DNA of 64,000 nucleotides, taken from contig NZ_CCXM01000001.1 in assembly GCF_000825685.1 (NCBI RefSeq), positions 1,015,828 through 1,079,827 of the forward strand, in the 5' to 3' direction. The notes beneath the pieces are model-generated. The model was not told the DNA's origin. It did no database searches and saw only the letters and a program-made list of their open reading frames with translations. This document shows, one piece after another, positions 44,500 through 56,253 of the stretch. Position 1 is the first letter of the stretch. Each line of letters begins with the position of its first letter. The stretch is from Rickettsia hoogstraalii (lineage in GTDB: Bacteria > Pseudomonadota > Alphaproteobacteria > Rickettsiales > Rickettsiaceae). The position numbers were made by a program, and so were the translations under genes.

Positions 44500-44898
44500 G
44501 TGAGTAAGGAAAATAAAAAGAACCAAGATATGTCTGTAGAAGACATATTAAAATCGATTAAAGGAGTAATTAACGAGCGTAAAAATCCTATTTATGAAAA
44601 TGATAGTGAAGATGAAGATATATTAGAGCTAACGGAAATAGTAAATCAAGATGAGGAAGAAAAGTTAATATCAACTAAATCTGCTGAAGCGGTAGGTGAT
44701 ATTTTTAAAAATTTTACCGATACTATTAAAGATAAAAAGCTGGATAATAATATCTCATCTAAAAATGCACTTGAAGAATTAGTCGTCCAGATGTTAAAAC
44801 CGGAACTTAAAGCTTGGCTTGATAAAAATCTACCTGTACTTGTTAAAGAGTTAGTAGAAATTGAAATAAAGAAATTGGTGCAGAATAGTAAGAGGTAG
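44500..44898 (+). CDS. popZ: PopZ-like polar organizing protein (DUF2497)
   Basis: A 132-residue acidic protein starting at GTG 44500, one base after the tolC stop. The N-terminal helix 'MSVEDILKSIKGVINERK' and the C-terminal helices 'ALEELVVQMLKPELKAWLDKNLPVLVKELVEIEIKKLV' (in two parts) match PopZ, whose C-terminus self-assembles into a polar matrix and whose N-terminus binds client proteins. The middle linker is short and acidic. In Caulobacter PopZ anchors the chromosome origin and cell-cycle factors at the pole. Confidence 0.82.
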   Translation: MSKENKKNQDMSVEDILKSIKGVINERKNPIYENDSEDEDILELTEIVNQDEEEKLISTKSAEAVGDIFKNFTDTIKDKKLDNNISSKNALEELVVQMLKPELKAWLDKNLPVLVKELVEIEIKKLVQNSKR

Positions 44899-44903
44899 GT
44901 AGA

Positions 44904-45181
44904 TGTCATTCCCGCGTAGGTGGGAATCCAGTACTTTAAAGCTTTTTAAAAGCTCGATTTATCTCGCTTTATCCTAGATTCCCGCCTACGCGGGAAGGTA
45001 TTGTTGCGTGGATATCTAATCGTCATTGCGAGGAGCGAAGCGACGCGGCAATCCAGAAAAAATAATAAAAAAATTCTGTAAATCAGAATTTTTTACTGGA
45101 TTGCTTCGTCGAATTACTACGTAATTCTTCTCGCAATGACGGAAAAGCAGGTCCACGCAACAATGCCACGCGGGAATGACA
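44904..45181. repeat. Composite of B and A repeats (includes A copy 11 at 45021-45141)
   Basis: TGTCATTCCCGC GTAG GTGGGAATCCAG opens; ATTCCCGCCTACGCGGGAA follows at about 44979-44997; then TTGTTGCGTGGAT, a complete A element (45021-45141), its mirror GTCCACGCAACAATGCC and a closing CGCGGGAATGACATC. The outer GTTGCGTGGA / TCCACGCAAC arms bracket A, so this is a nested composite. Confidence 0.8.
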
Positions 45182-45211
45182 TCTGTTTGTAATTATTTAA
45201 TAAGGAATTAT

Positions 45212-47122
45212 ATGTTAAATAAATTATGTAAGATATTATTTTTTATCAATCTGTTATTGGTTGCAGTGCAAAGTTATGCTTCCCCTCCGCCCTTACCGCC
45301 ATCATTACCGGCTGCCGAAGTAGATACTAAAGACAAGGATGTTAGCTCTAATTCCGATATTTCTTTTTTTGATAAATTTAAGCAATTTTTTAGTAAATCA
45401 AAAAAGAAAAATATCCCCCCTAAACAGCCAAATGAACAAACTAAAGCAGCTCCTCAAGAAGAGCCAAAGCTAGCTTCACAAGAGCATACTGAAGCTGATG
45501 CGTCTGAACCTTTTATAGATACCGGTAATACGGCGTTGCCTAGTGCCACCGCAAGTAATGAACATGAAAATAGTGTAAATTTAGCTTCTCATGACATTCA
45601 GGAATCTAATGAAATCGAAGCATCTAAACCGTTTATAGATGTCGGTAGTACAGATGTCGGTAGTACAGCATTGCCTAGTGCTGCAAGTAATGATGTTCAT
45701 ACAAATACCGAACATGAAAATAGTACAAATTTAGCTTCTCATTATAACACACCGGATATACAAGTTACACAACAAGAACCTAATGAATCGGAAACATCTG
45801 AACCTTTTATAGATATTGGTAGTGCAAAGTTACCTAGTGCTACAAGTAATGAAATACATGAGGAAGAAGTTGCTTCTAATGAGCATAAAGATACAAATTT
45901 AGCTTCTAATATTATAACTTCTAATGTACCGAGACCGATAGTATCTATGCCTCCGGCTCAAGCAGGAAGTTATGTAGTGCCTCCGCAGCGACCGGTGCAA
46001 ATATATAAACCAACCAATTTGCCGCCTGTGCATAAGCCTATTCCGCTTAATCCCCCTCCTGATGCTAATAAAGAGGAAGAAAGCGTAGCACCGATAGCAC
46101 CGCAATCTATATCTAATATGCCTGCTGTTTCTCCGCCTGTGGTCAGCCCGCCGGTAACCCAAGATACTACTACCCCTAGTACTATGCCGACAACGGTACC
46201 TCCTGCAGAAACTCCGGCAGTACCTAGTAATGTACCTGCACCTCCGGTAATGCCTACAAATCAACCTTCTACACAGCCTATACTACCTCCTAGCCCAAAT
46301 ACACCCGTTACTACTCCGTCTAAAGTAGTTCCTACAACTGATTCTTCGGCGGAAATAAATAACTCGCAAGAGACATTTGTTGCTGTTTCAGATGTCCCAA
46401 AAAAACAAGATTGGAATACTCCGCTTATACCAGTTGTTGTAGTGAAGCCGAATCAACCTCAATCTCAGCCTTTAGAGAAGCAAATTAATAATGATCAAAC
46501 TACAAATAATCAAGAGAAATCACCTCCGGTAAGCTCTCCAAATGTCACGATTCAAAAACAAGATAATAAGGTGAATAATGAAACCTCGGAATCGACAACA
46601 AAATTCGTTAAAGATGAAACACAAATGTTGCTTTTGCCTGATGATGATATAGTTCTTGGTAAATTAACAGAGCAAGCAACTTTAGAGCAGATGGATATGT
46701 ATGCATATATAGAACTGTTCCAAAAGAAAGAAGAATGGATAGCAAGTGCTGAAAGAAGAAAAGTTGTAGAGAGTTTTATTAAATATGATAATGATATAAA
46801 TAAAAAGAAAGATATTTATGCCAATCTATCTTATTGTAAGGCAGTAGATAATGCTTTTAGAGCAGTTGATAGAAATAATCTTTTTGGGTTGCGTGCGTTA
46901 CTTGACGTTTATCCAATATTGCAAGAAAAAAGTAAAAGCGGTGAAACATTACTAACTGCTGCTATTTATAACGATAATTACTATTTAGCAAAATTTTTGG
47001 TCATACGAGGTATTAAAATCTCTACTCTAAATGATGAATGTCAATATCCGTTAGATATTGCATTAGCTCAAGGAAACGCTAACATAGCTTGCATGTTAAT
47101 CAAAGCTAAGGGGTATAACTAA
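45212..47122 (+). CDS. RARP-1-like secreted protein with ankyrin repeats
   Basis: About 636 residues from ATG 45212 (preceded by AAGGAATTAT); the frame extends to 45176 but those codons are repeat sequence. A signal peptide (MLNKLCKILFFINLLLVAVQSYA) is followed by a Pro-rich, low-complexity region with about three degenerate units built on 'EPFIDxGxxxLPSA ... NLAS', then a long proline-rich tract, and a C-terminal region with two or three ankyrin-type units ('GETLLTAAIYNDNYYLAKFLVIRG', 'CQYPLDIALAQGNANIACMLI'). This is the layout of RARP-1, reported as a TolC-dependent, growth-promoting factor of Rickettsia. Confidence 0.82.
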   Translation: MLNKLCKILFFINLLLVAVQSYASPPPLPPSLPAAEVDTKDKDVSSNSDISFFDKFKQFFSKSKKKNIPPKQPNEQTKAAPQEEPKLASQEHTEADASEPFIDTGNTALPSATASNEHENSVNLASHDIQESNEIEASKPFIDVGSTDVGSTALPSAASNDVHTNTEHENSTNLASHYNTPDIQVTQQEPNESETSEPFIDIGSAKLPSATSNEIHEEEVASNEHKDTNLASNIITSNVPRPIVSMPPAQAGSYVVPPQRPVQIYKPTNLPPVHKPIPLNPPPDANKEEESVAPIAPQSISNMPAVSPPVVSPPVTQDTTTPSTMPTTVPPAETPAVPSNVPAPPVMPTNQPSTQPILPPSPNTPVTTPSKVVPTTDSSAEINNSQETFVAVSDVPKKQDWNTPLIPVVVVKPNQPQSQPLEKQINNDQTTNNQEKSPPVSSPNVTIQKQDNKVNNETSESTTKFVKDETQMLLLPDDDIVLGKLTEQATLEQMDMYAYIELFQKKEEWIASAERRKVVESFIKYDNDINKKKDIYANLSYCKAVDNAFRAVDRNNLFGLRALLDVYPILQEKSKSGETLLTAAIYNDNYYLAKFLVIRGIKISTLNDECQYPLDIALAQGNANIACMLIKAKGYN

Positions 47123-49415
<2,293 letters not shown>

Positions 49416-49469
49416 GACAAGGTGTCATTGCGAGGCATTGTCAACGTTGCCCGCATGACTCGGTTTTTC

Positions 49470-49586
49470 CGTCATTGCGAGGAAAAACTGTAAGTTTTGA
49501 CGAAGCAATCCAGTAAAAAATTCTGATTTACAGAATTTTTTATTATTTTTCTGGATTGCCGCGTCGCTTCGCTCCTCGCAATGACG
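49470..49586. repeat. Palindromic repeat A, copy 13
   Basis: CGTCATTGCGAGG ... CTCGCAATGACG with inner CAATCCAG / CTGGATTG and the central hairpin AAAAATTCTG / CAGAATTTTT; downstream of parE. A stray GCATTG and CTCGCAATGACG flank it. Confidence 0.85.
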
Positions 49587-49663
49587 GTCTGGGTATCCAC
49601 GCAGTCTACGACTGCTCGCAATGACGTTTTAAAAACTTAAAACACACACATATTCGGAGTATT

Positions 49664-51034
49664 ATGTTATTACGTTTAATTATAACACTATTTTTTATTA
49701 TAAATTCTATTTGTGCATTTGCAGAAGAAGAAAAAGAAACTGAAAATAAAATATCAAATCAGGAAGCTTATAAGCAATTTCAAGACGTATTTGAACGTAT
49801 TGAAAAGGATTACGTACAGGTACCCGATAGGCAAAAAATGATAGATGAGGCAATTAACGGTATGTTAAACTCGCTTGATCCTCATTCAAGCTATTATACC
49901 GATGAGGATTTAGAAGATATTTTTACTTTTACAAAAGGTGAATTCGGCGGAATCGGTGTTGAAATAATGTATGATAGCGGAGCAATTAAGATAATATCGC
50001 CTATTGACGATTTGCCGGCTTTCAAAGCAGGGCTTAAAGGCGGGGATTATATAGTAGGCGTGAATGACGAGTTAGTCTCTACGCTTGGACCTAATAAAGC
50101 TATAAAAGAGATGCGTGGTACGCCTGGTACTAAGGTTAAATTGTTGATAATTAAGGAAGAAGAGGCAAAACCGCAAGAGCTAGAGCTTACTCGCGAAATA
50201 GTAAAAATCAAGCCGATAAAAGCACATTTAGAAAAAAATAATATTGCATATATACGTATAACTACTTTTAATGAGTCAACAATTTCTGAGCTGAAATCAG
50301 CAGTAAAGAAGTTAAAAACTGAAAGTAAAGATGACCTAAAAGGTATAATTCTAGATTTACGTAATAATGCCGGAGGTATACTAGATCAAGCTATTGCCGT
50401 TAGTGATTATTTTATTGATTCCGGTGTAATTGTAACAACAAAAGGTAGAACTACATCAAGTAATAGCGAAACTAAAGCAAATGAGTTTTCTTTAAAAGCT
50501 CCTAAAGTACCTATGATAGTTTTAATAAACGGTAATTCTGCCTCTGCCTCGGAAATAGTTGCCGGAGCTTTGCAAGATCATAAAAGAGCAATAATACTTG
50601 GCACTAAGTCTTTTGGTAAAGGATCAGTTCAGGCTTTAACGCAAATCAATTCTAGGGCTGCCGTAAAACTCACTATATCTAAATATTACACCCCAAGCGG
50701 TCGTTCTATTCAGGCAGAAGGAATAGAGCCTGATATTTTAATTGAGCCCGCAAAAGTCGAATATCCTGAGGTGAAAAAAATAGATAAGCGTTTTTCAGAA
50801 AGTTCTTTAAAAAATTACTTAAAGAATGATAATGAAAAAAATAAAGATAATTCATCTAAAAACAAAGATAGCAAAAAAGAAACAAAAGCCAAAAATAATA
50901 AACAAGAAGAGAATGAATTATCGGAATTATACAAAAAAGATTATCAATTTGCTCGTGCTTATGATGTAATTACAGGGTTGATTATTAATAAGAAGCTGGA
51001 AACGAAAGAGAAAGTTAAACAAGAAGATAAGTAG
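49664..51034 (+). CDS. ctpA: C-terminal processing protease (S41, CtpA/Prc)
   Basis: A 456-residue periplasmic protease: signal peptide 'MLLRLIITLFFIINSICAFA', a PDZ domain ('FGGIGVEIMYDSGAIKIISP ... GDYIVGVNDE'), then the S41 catalytic domain with the nucleophile serine in 'NGNSASASEIVAGAL' and the general-base lysine in 'GTKSFGKGSVQ'. The C-terminal 60 residues are lysine-rich and low-complexity. It trims or degrades envelope proteins from their C-termini; targets unknown. No partner lipoprotein is adjacent. Confidence 0.92.
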   Translation: MLLRLIITLFFIINSICAFAEEEKETENKISNQEAYKQFQDVFERIEKDYVQVPDRQKMIDEAINGMLNSLDPHSSYYTDEDLEDIFTFTKGEFGGIGVEIMYDSGAIKIISPIDDLPAFKAGLKGGDYIVGVNDELVSTLGPNKAIKEMRGTPGTKVKLLIIKEEEAKPQELELTREIVKIKPIKAHLEKNNIAYIRITTFNESTISELKSAVKKLKTESKDDLKGIILDLRNNAGGILDQAIAVSDYFIDSGVIVTTKGRTTSSNSETKANEFSLKAPKVPMIVLINGNSASASEIVAGALQDHKRAIILGTKSFGKGSVQALTQINSRAAVKLTISKYYTPSGRSIQAEGIEPDILIEPAKVEYPEVKKIDKRFSESSLKNYLKNDNEKNKDNSSKNKDSKKETKAKNNKQEENELSELYKKDYQFARAYDVITGLIINKKLETKEKVKQEDK

Positions 51035-51077
51035 AGAGGATAATGTCATTCTAGGTTTTGCTGCATGGATGCCGAGT

Positions 51078-51198
51078 CGTCATTGCGAGGAGCCGTAGGC
51101 GACGCGGCAATCCAGAAAAATAATAAAAAAAATTCTGTAAATCAGAATTTTTTACTGGATTGCTTCGTCAATTACTTCGTAATTTCCTCGCAATGACG
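51078..51198. repeat. Palindromic repeat A, copy 14
   Basis: CGTCATTGCGAGG ... CCTCGCAATGACG, inner CAATCCAG / CTGGATTG, bracketed by GCATGGATGCCGAG and CAGTATCCATGCAAC, the outer arms seen in several copies. Confidence 0.85.
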
Positions 51199-51316
51199 AC
51201 TTTCAGTATCCATGCAACAATGCCTTTAGTTGCGTAGCTTATGACGATTTGGTATGCAAGCAAGCTTTCCACAGGAATGACATCCGTTGAGCTAAAAATA
51301 ACTACTAGGTCTCGTA

Positions 51317-52810
51317 ATGAACCATAATAAGTATATAGTAAGATTGTCATTTATTATATTATTTCTTAATATTGTCATAAATATGATGTTTTATCGTTAT
51401 TTTATGATAAAAGAAATGATAGTAAAACAAGTGGCTTTGGAACATACTAAAATTGTAGAACTTTACACTGATAATATTTGGAATACTCATCAGAACGTAA
51501 TCAGTAAATTACATAAATTCGATTATTTAAAATTATTACAAGATCAAGATTTTATTAATTTTGCAAAGATTACCGCTCAATGGTTCACCAATCTTAATAT
51601 TAATATTTCTCTCTACGATCTCAAAGGTAATAAATTCATCACTAGTAATATGTTACATATGTATAGTGTAGACAATTATAAAGATGATAGTTTGGTTGAG
51701 ATATTTACTGCAAAAATCGATAAATTTTTTTTAAAATCCTTTACTTCAAAAGCTCCGCTTCGAGATGCTTTTGAGGGTATTACAAGTCATATATTATTAC
51801 CAAGGGTAGTAATAGAAAATGAAAGTGATTTAACAGTGGAAGAAGCTTCTTTTGTTACTAGCTATATCCCTGTTATAGATAATAATTTAGATTTTCCCGT
51901 AGATGCAGTATTTGAGATTAATACTAATATTACCAGCCAGTGGCAAAATATAACCTCTCTTGAGCAAAAGGTTTTTATAACTTTTATCATTATTTTTATA
52001 ATATTCTGCACTATAATTATTAGTAATACTAACTATGCTAGACAAATTATTGAGAAGCAGCTTGAAACAAATAGAAATTTAAAAGCTCAAATAGTAAAAG
52101 TAGAAAAAACCAGCTCTTCAAATACAAAGTTTTTTGCCAATATTAGTCATGAATTGCGTACACCGCTTAATGCTATAATAGGCTTTTCGGAAATTCTTAT
52201 GTCGGAAAGAGATGCAGAAAAAAGTAAAAATTATATTAAAGATATAAATGATGCCGGTAAACATTTGCTTAGTATGATTAATGATATTTTAGATCTTTCT
52301 AAAGCTTCTGCCGATAAATTAAAAGTAGATAGTATAGATCTTGATTTAAATAAATTAATTAGTTCTTCGCTGATACTTGTTAAGCCTCGTGCCGATCAAG
52401 CCGAAGTGGCTTTAATTAGTAGATTACCGAGAGAGCATGTGGTTATAAAGGCTGATCCAAAGAGGCTAAAACAAGTATTCTTAAATCTTTTATCAAATGC
52501 CGTGAAATTTACAAATTCCGGAGGAAGTGTTACTATTGCACTTGAAAAAGATGAGTTAGCAAAATTAGTATATATAAAAGTTATAGATACCGGTATCGGT
52601 ATTGAGGAAAAAGATATCCCAAAAACTTTATCGGCGTTCGGTCAAATTGATAGTGAGCTTAGTCGAAAATATGAAGGTACCGGTCTTGGGCTGCCGCTCA
52701 CTAAAAAGCTGGTTGAACTTATGAACGGTAAATTTGATTTGCAAAGTAAGATAAATGAAGGTACCACCATAACAATAACTTTTACATATGATGGTAGTAT
52801 TGAGATATAA
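51317..52810 (+). CDS. Membrane sensor histidine kinase
   Basis: A 497-residue kinase with two membrane helices (about 8-30 and 219-236) bounding a periplasmic sensor of roughly 190 residues. The phosphoacceptor is H278 in 'FFANISHELRTPLNAIIGF', the N-box 'KQVFLNLLSNAVKFT', G1 'VIDTGIGIEEKD' and G2 'YEGTGLGLPLTK'. There is no receiver domain. It resembles kinases annotated as PleC- or BarA-like in Rickettsia, and the response regulator PleD lies about 8 kb away at 61123-62475; the pairing is an inference. Stop is followed by a perfect hairpin at 52851. Confidence 0.87.
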   Translation: MNHNKYIVRLSFIILFLNIVINMMFYRYFMIKEMIVKQVALEHTKIVELYTDNIWNTHQNVISKLHKFDYLKLLQDQDFINFAKITAQWFTNLNINISLYDLKGNKFITSNMLHMYSVDNYKDDSLVEIFTAKIDKFFLKSFTSKAPLRDAFEGITSHILLPRVVIENESDLTVEEASFVTSYIPVIDNNLDFPVDAVFEINTNITSQWQNITSLEQKVFITFIIIFIIFCTIIISNTNYARQIIEKQLETNRNLKAQIVKVEKTSSSNTKFFANISHELRTPLNAIIGFSEILMSERDAEKSKNYIKDINDAGKHLLSMINDILDLSKASADKLKVDSIDLDLNKLISSSLILVKPRADQAEVALISRLPREHVVIKADPKRLKQVFLNLLSNAVKFTNSGGSVTIALEKDELAKLVYIKVIDTGIGIEEKDIPKTLSAFGQIDSELSRKYEGTGLGLPLTKKLVELMNGKFDLQSKINEGTTITITFTYDGSIEI

Positions 52811-52850
52811 GCATTGCCTAAAAAGAATTGTTTGAGATAGAATGCCTATA

Positions 52851-52878
52851 TGTCATTCCCGCGTAGGCGGGAATGACA
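52851..52878 (+). terminator. Perfect hairpin (B-type core) after the kinase gene
   Basis: TGTCATTCCCGC-GTAG-GCGGGAATGACA: a 12-base-pair perfect stem with a 4-base loop, 41 bases after the kinase stop. It is a minimal B element and has no following T run, so it may be a repeat core rather than a true intrinsic terminator. Confidence 0.5.
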
Positions 52879-53006
52879 ATAAGGTCTTTATTAAGTGTTG
52901 TATAAAACAAAAGTGCCTTTTTAGGTAATTCCGAAATATAAAAAATTGTGTGGAATATTAAAAAATTTTCGGTATTATAAAAAAATTATAAATTTTAAAA
53001 AAATAT

Positions 53007-53744
53007 ATGAAGCTTATTATCTTATTATTTACTTTTTTATTTTCTATGTTTTCTTTTGGAGAAAGCGAAACTATTAAAGGAAAGCCTTTAAAATATGCAG
53101 CAAATAATGATTTTGAAAATAGACTAGATGAACAGGAACAAGAAATCAGAAGGCTAATCGGTAAAGTTGAGGTTTTACAGCATAAAATTGATATGCTAAC
53201 GCAGAACTCAAATATTCCAAATCAAGAAGAAAATACTGAAGTTTTAGAAGCCGGTGATTCAAAAAAACAAGATGTTTTTGATATAGCTTTGCTTAAAGAT
53301 ATGCCGGATAATGCTCCTAAAAAAGCTATTGCGGTTAATAAGGATATAGCTCCTGATAAGCAAGCTTACGATTTGGCTCTTGCTGCTTATAAAGATAATA
53401 AACTTACTGAAGCAAAAGATAAGTTTAAAAATTTTATCCAAAAATATCCTAACAGTTCGCTAATTAGTAATGCTTATTTCTGGTATGGGGAATGCTTTTT
53501 TAAACAAAAAGACTATAACGGAGCCGCGGTTAACTATTTAAAAGGCTATAAAGAGTCGCCGAAAGGGGCAAAATCTTCCGATGGATTATTGAAGTTAGCA
53601 CTTTCCTTAGGCGAACTAAAAAAAACTCAGGAAGCATGTAATATGCTTGCTAAGCTTGATAAGGAATTTCCAACTAATAGAACTGCCGCATCCAAGAAAA
53701 TGGCAGAAGATGCTAAGATTAAATTTGGCTGTAAAAATAAATAA
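53007..53744 (+). CDS. cpoB: CpoB/YbgF-like periplasmic TPR protein
   Basis: A 245-residue protein with signal peptide (MKLIILLFTFLFSMFSFG), an N-terminal coiled coil ('ENRLDEQEQEIRRLIGKVEVLQHKIDML') and C-terminal tetratricopeptide repeats ('YDLALAAYKDNKLTEAKDKF ... SNAYFWYGECFFKQKDYNGAAVNY'). This is the CpoB/YbgF layout, which in E. coli links the Tol-Pal system with peptidoglycan synthesis at the septum. Here tol-pal genes are not adjacent; a YfgM-like gene follows after 12 bases and bamB after that, so it belongs to an envelope operon. Confidence 0.87.
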   Translation: MKLIILLFTFLFSMFSFGESETIKGKPLKYAANNDFENRLDEQEQEIRRLIGKVEVLQHKIDMLTQNSNIPNQEENTEVLEAGDSKKQDVFDIALLKDMPDNAPKKAIAVNKDIAPDKQAYDLALAAYKDNKLTEAKDKFKNFIQKYPNSSLISNAYFWYGECFFKQKDYNGAAVNYLKGYKESPKGAKSSDGLLKLALSLGELKKTQEACNMLAKLDKEFPTNRTAASKKMAEDAKIKFGCKNK

Positions 53745-53756
53745 AAATAATAAAAT

Positions 53757-54419
53757 ATGACTGATATTTTGGATGAAGTACTGAGTGATCAAAATGAAGA
53801 AAAAAGGTTAATTTTTTTCAAAAAGCTTTTACCTATAATAATAATCATTTCTATAATAGCTATTACTATAATGGTTGTTATTAATAATAATAAAGATAAA
53901 AGAGTTAAAAATAACAAAAAAAACGGAGATATTCTTGTTAAGACTGTTGGTTTGGAAACAACAAAAGATAATGAAGAATTAGCTTTTAATACTTTAGAGA
54001 ATTTAGTTACTACTAGTAATACTAAAATAAAAGAAATAGCTGCATTAGAACAAGTAGCCATAAAGATTTCGGAAAAAAAATATTCAGAAGCGAAAGACCT
54101 GCTTAATAAAATTATTGAAAATAAAGAATATTCCGAAATTTCTACTTCTTATGCACGTATTTCATGGTGTGGTCTTGTTATTGATGATCAAAATCTAGAT
54201 ATTCAAGATAAAGAAAAATTGACAAAATATTTAAACTATTTTGATGACGAGAAAAAACCTTTTTGGGCTACAGCAACTATCATAAAAGCTATGTGGGATA
54301 TTAAGAATAATATGAAACCGCAAGCAGAAAAAAATCTAAAAAATTTATTAATTTCAAATAATGTATCTGATCTAATAAAAGATCAGGCTAAAGCATTGCT
54401 TGTAAATTTAAATAAATAA
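53757..54419 (+). CDS. YfgM-like single-pass membrane protein
   Basis: A 220-residue protein with a short cytoplasmic N-terminus, one membrane helix ('LLPIIIIISIIAITIMVVIN') and a periplasmic helical region that looks TPR-like ('ALEQVAIKISEKKYSEAKDLLNKIIENKEY', 'SYARISWCGLVIDDQN'). Position directly upstream of bamB matches E. coli yfgM-bamB, where YfgM works as a Sec-linked periplasmic chaperone partner. Sequence similarity is weak, so the assignment rests on architecture and synteny. Confidence 0.68.
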   Translation: MTDILDEVLSDQNEEKRLIFFKKLLPIIIIISIIAITIMVVINNNKDKRVKNNKKNGDILVKTVGLETTKDNEELAFNTLENLVTTSNTKIKEIAALEQVAIKISEKKYSEAKDLLNKIIENKEYSEISTSYARISWCGLVIDDQNLDIQDKEKLTKYLNYFDDEKKPFWATATIIKAMWDIKNNMKPQAEKNLKNLLISNNVSDLIKDQAKALLVNLNK

Positions 54420-54441
54420 TAATTTGTACTTAAGGAAAAAT

Positions 54442-55686
54442 ATGACAAAAAAAATAGCACTTCTGTTATTACCTTTTATTTTAATTTCATGTAACGGGCT
54501 TGGACCAAAAAGGGTAAAAAATATTGTTGAGTTGACTCCTAAATTAGCAATTCAGACTAATGAGCCTATATATTTAGATTCTAATGCAAATATATATACA
54601 TTTAATACAAATATGCTTAAGAATAAACAGTATAGTTTCGCTAGAAGCAAAACAATTACTGAGCCGATTTTTATAGGCGATATGATTTATGCATTAGATA
54701 TTAGATCGAATATTTCTGCATTTTCTATAGAGAAAAATAAGATTATTTGGTCTTATAATTTAAGTAGACATAAAAAAGATAATTATATAGGTGGCGGAAT
54801 TTTACACCATAACGGAAAATTATACGTAACATACGGTTCAAGGCTGCTAGTAGTACTAGATGCAAAATCAGGTTATGAAATAATTAGAAAAGAACTTCCG
54901 GATATTATTAGAATTAAGCCTATTGTGCTAAATGATAATACTGTCTTAGTGCAAACTATCAGTAATCAAACTATTGCTTTAAATGCAGAAACTTTAAAAA
55001 CCGTATGGGAACATGAAAGCCTAGCGGAAGTTTTATCGGCTAGTTATTTTATGACGCCGATAGTACAGCATGATAATGTAATAGTAACTTATAATTCCGG
55101 TCAAGTACTTGCCTTAAATATAAAAAACGGTGAAGTAAGATGGAATTTTGAGTTTGTAAATCTTAATGATCGTACAGCTATACCGAATTTTGACGAATCA
55201 AGTATTTTATGTACCCCCGTTCATGATAATATGAATCTGTATATAGCGACCGGTCTTGGTAAGCTTATTAAGCTTAATATAGCAACCGGTAGTGTGATTT
55301 GGCAGGTAAATGCCGAGGATATTCAATCAATATCTTTAATCGGTAATAGCCTATTTGTAACAAATAATGCTAGACAAATAGCAGCATTTAATCCTGAAAC
55401 AGGGAAAGTAAAGTTTGTAGCTGATTTAAATGATGGAAAAGATCCTAAGAAACTAAAATCTGCTACTTTTTTAGTACCTTTTGTTGGAGTTGATAATAAC
55501 AATAAACGAAGTTTAAATGTTATTTCCGTTAACGGTGTTTTATATAGTTTTGATGTTGATAATAATGGATTAAACATGATGCCTCATATTGTCAAAATTA
55601 TAAAAAATATTCGTTATTATGGGCTAATGGCAAATAATAATTTATATTTTTCTACCGATAGAAAAATAATATTCGGAAGTAAATAG
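54442..55686 (+). CDS. bamB: Outer membrane assembly lipoprotein BamB
   Basis: About 414 residues from ATG 54442 (after AAGGAAAAAT); a TTG at 54424 gives a longer frame but is less likely. A lipoprotein signal (KKIALLLLPFILISC) places the lipid on the cysteine. The mature part is a PQQ-type beta-propeller ('IYALDIRSNISAFSIEKNKIIWSYNL', 'GQVLALNIKNGEVRWNFEF', 'LGKLIKLNIATGSVIWQ'). BamB supports the BAM complex in folding outer-membrane beta-barrels. Last gene of cpoB-yfgM-bamB. Confidence 0.88.
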   Translation: MTKKIALLLLPFILISCNGLGPKRVKNIVELTPKLAIQTNEPIYLDSNANIYTFNTNMLKNKQYSFARSKTITEPIFIGDMIYALDIRSNISAFSIEKNKIIWSYNLSRHKKDNYIGGGILHHNGKLYVTYGSRLLVVLDAKSGYEIIRKELPDIIRIKPIVLNDNTVLVQTISNQTIALNAETLKTVWEHESLAEVLSASYFMTPIVQHDNVIVTYNSGQVLALNIKNGEVRWNFEFVNLNDRTAIPNFDESSILCTPVHDNMNLYIATGLGKLIKLNIATGSVIWQVNAEDIQSISLIGNSLFVTNNARQIAAFNPETGKVKFVADLNDGKDPKKLKSATFLVPFVGVDNNNKRSLNVISVNGVLYSFDVDNNGLNMMPHIVKIIKNIRYYGLMANNNLYFSTDRKIIFGSK

Positions 55687-55779
55687 ATTATATTTAGCTT
55701 GACAGATAGCGGGTATTAATGCTATTAAATATGTTTCTTGATTCTTTAATTTTAAATTCTAATTAAAATAGATACTATT

Positions 55780-56247
55780 GTGAAAACTTACTCGGCAAAG
55801 CCATCGGAAATTGAAAAGAAATGGTGGGTCATAGACGCAAAAAATATTGTACTAGGACGACTCGCTAGCAGAGTTGCTAATATGCTACGCGGTAAGCATA
55901 AGCCTAGCTTTACGCCTCATTTAGATTGTGGTGATAATATAATCATAATAAATGCAGAGCATGTAAAATTAACAGGTAAAAAAGCGAATCCCAAAGACGG
56001 AAAAATATATTACAGACATACAGGATTTCCAGGTGGGATAAAAGATACTACGGCAGGTAAAATCTTAAGCGGTAAACACCCTGAGAGAGTTATTAAAATG
56101 GCCGTAAAAAGAATGATTACAAGAAATGCTTTAGGTGCTAAGCAAATGAGTAATTTGTATGTTTATGCAAATGGTGATCATCCTCATATGGCACAGCAAC
56201 CTACTGTTTATGATTTTGCAAGCCAAAATCCAAAAAATAAAAAGTAA
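55780..56247 (+). CDS. rplM: 50S ribosomal protein L13
   Basis: A 155-residue L13 starting at GTG 55780. Family text is clear: '[29 protein letters not shown]', '[12 protein letters not shown]', '[21 protein letters not shown]'. Slightly longer than E. coli L13 (142) at the C-terminus. It is followed after 6 bases by rpsI, the universal rplM-rpsI pair. Confidence 0.97.
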   Translation: MKTYSAKPSEIEKKWWVIDAKNIVLGRLASRVANMLRGKHKPSFTPHLDCGDNIIIINAEHVKLTGKKANPKDGKIYYRHTGFPGGIKDTTAGKILSGKHPERVIKMAVKRMITRNALGAKQMSNLYVYANGDHPHMAQQPTVYDFASQNPKNKK

Positions 56248-56253
56248 TAGAAT

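Noticed and set aside
45899..46264. Minus-strand Arg/Tyr-rich frame of 121 codons
   Set aside because: It is the antisense of the proline-rich tract of the RARP-1-like gene, and its composition is an artefact.
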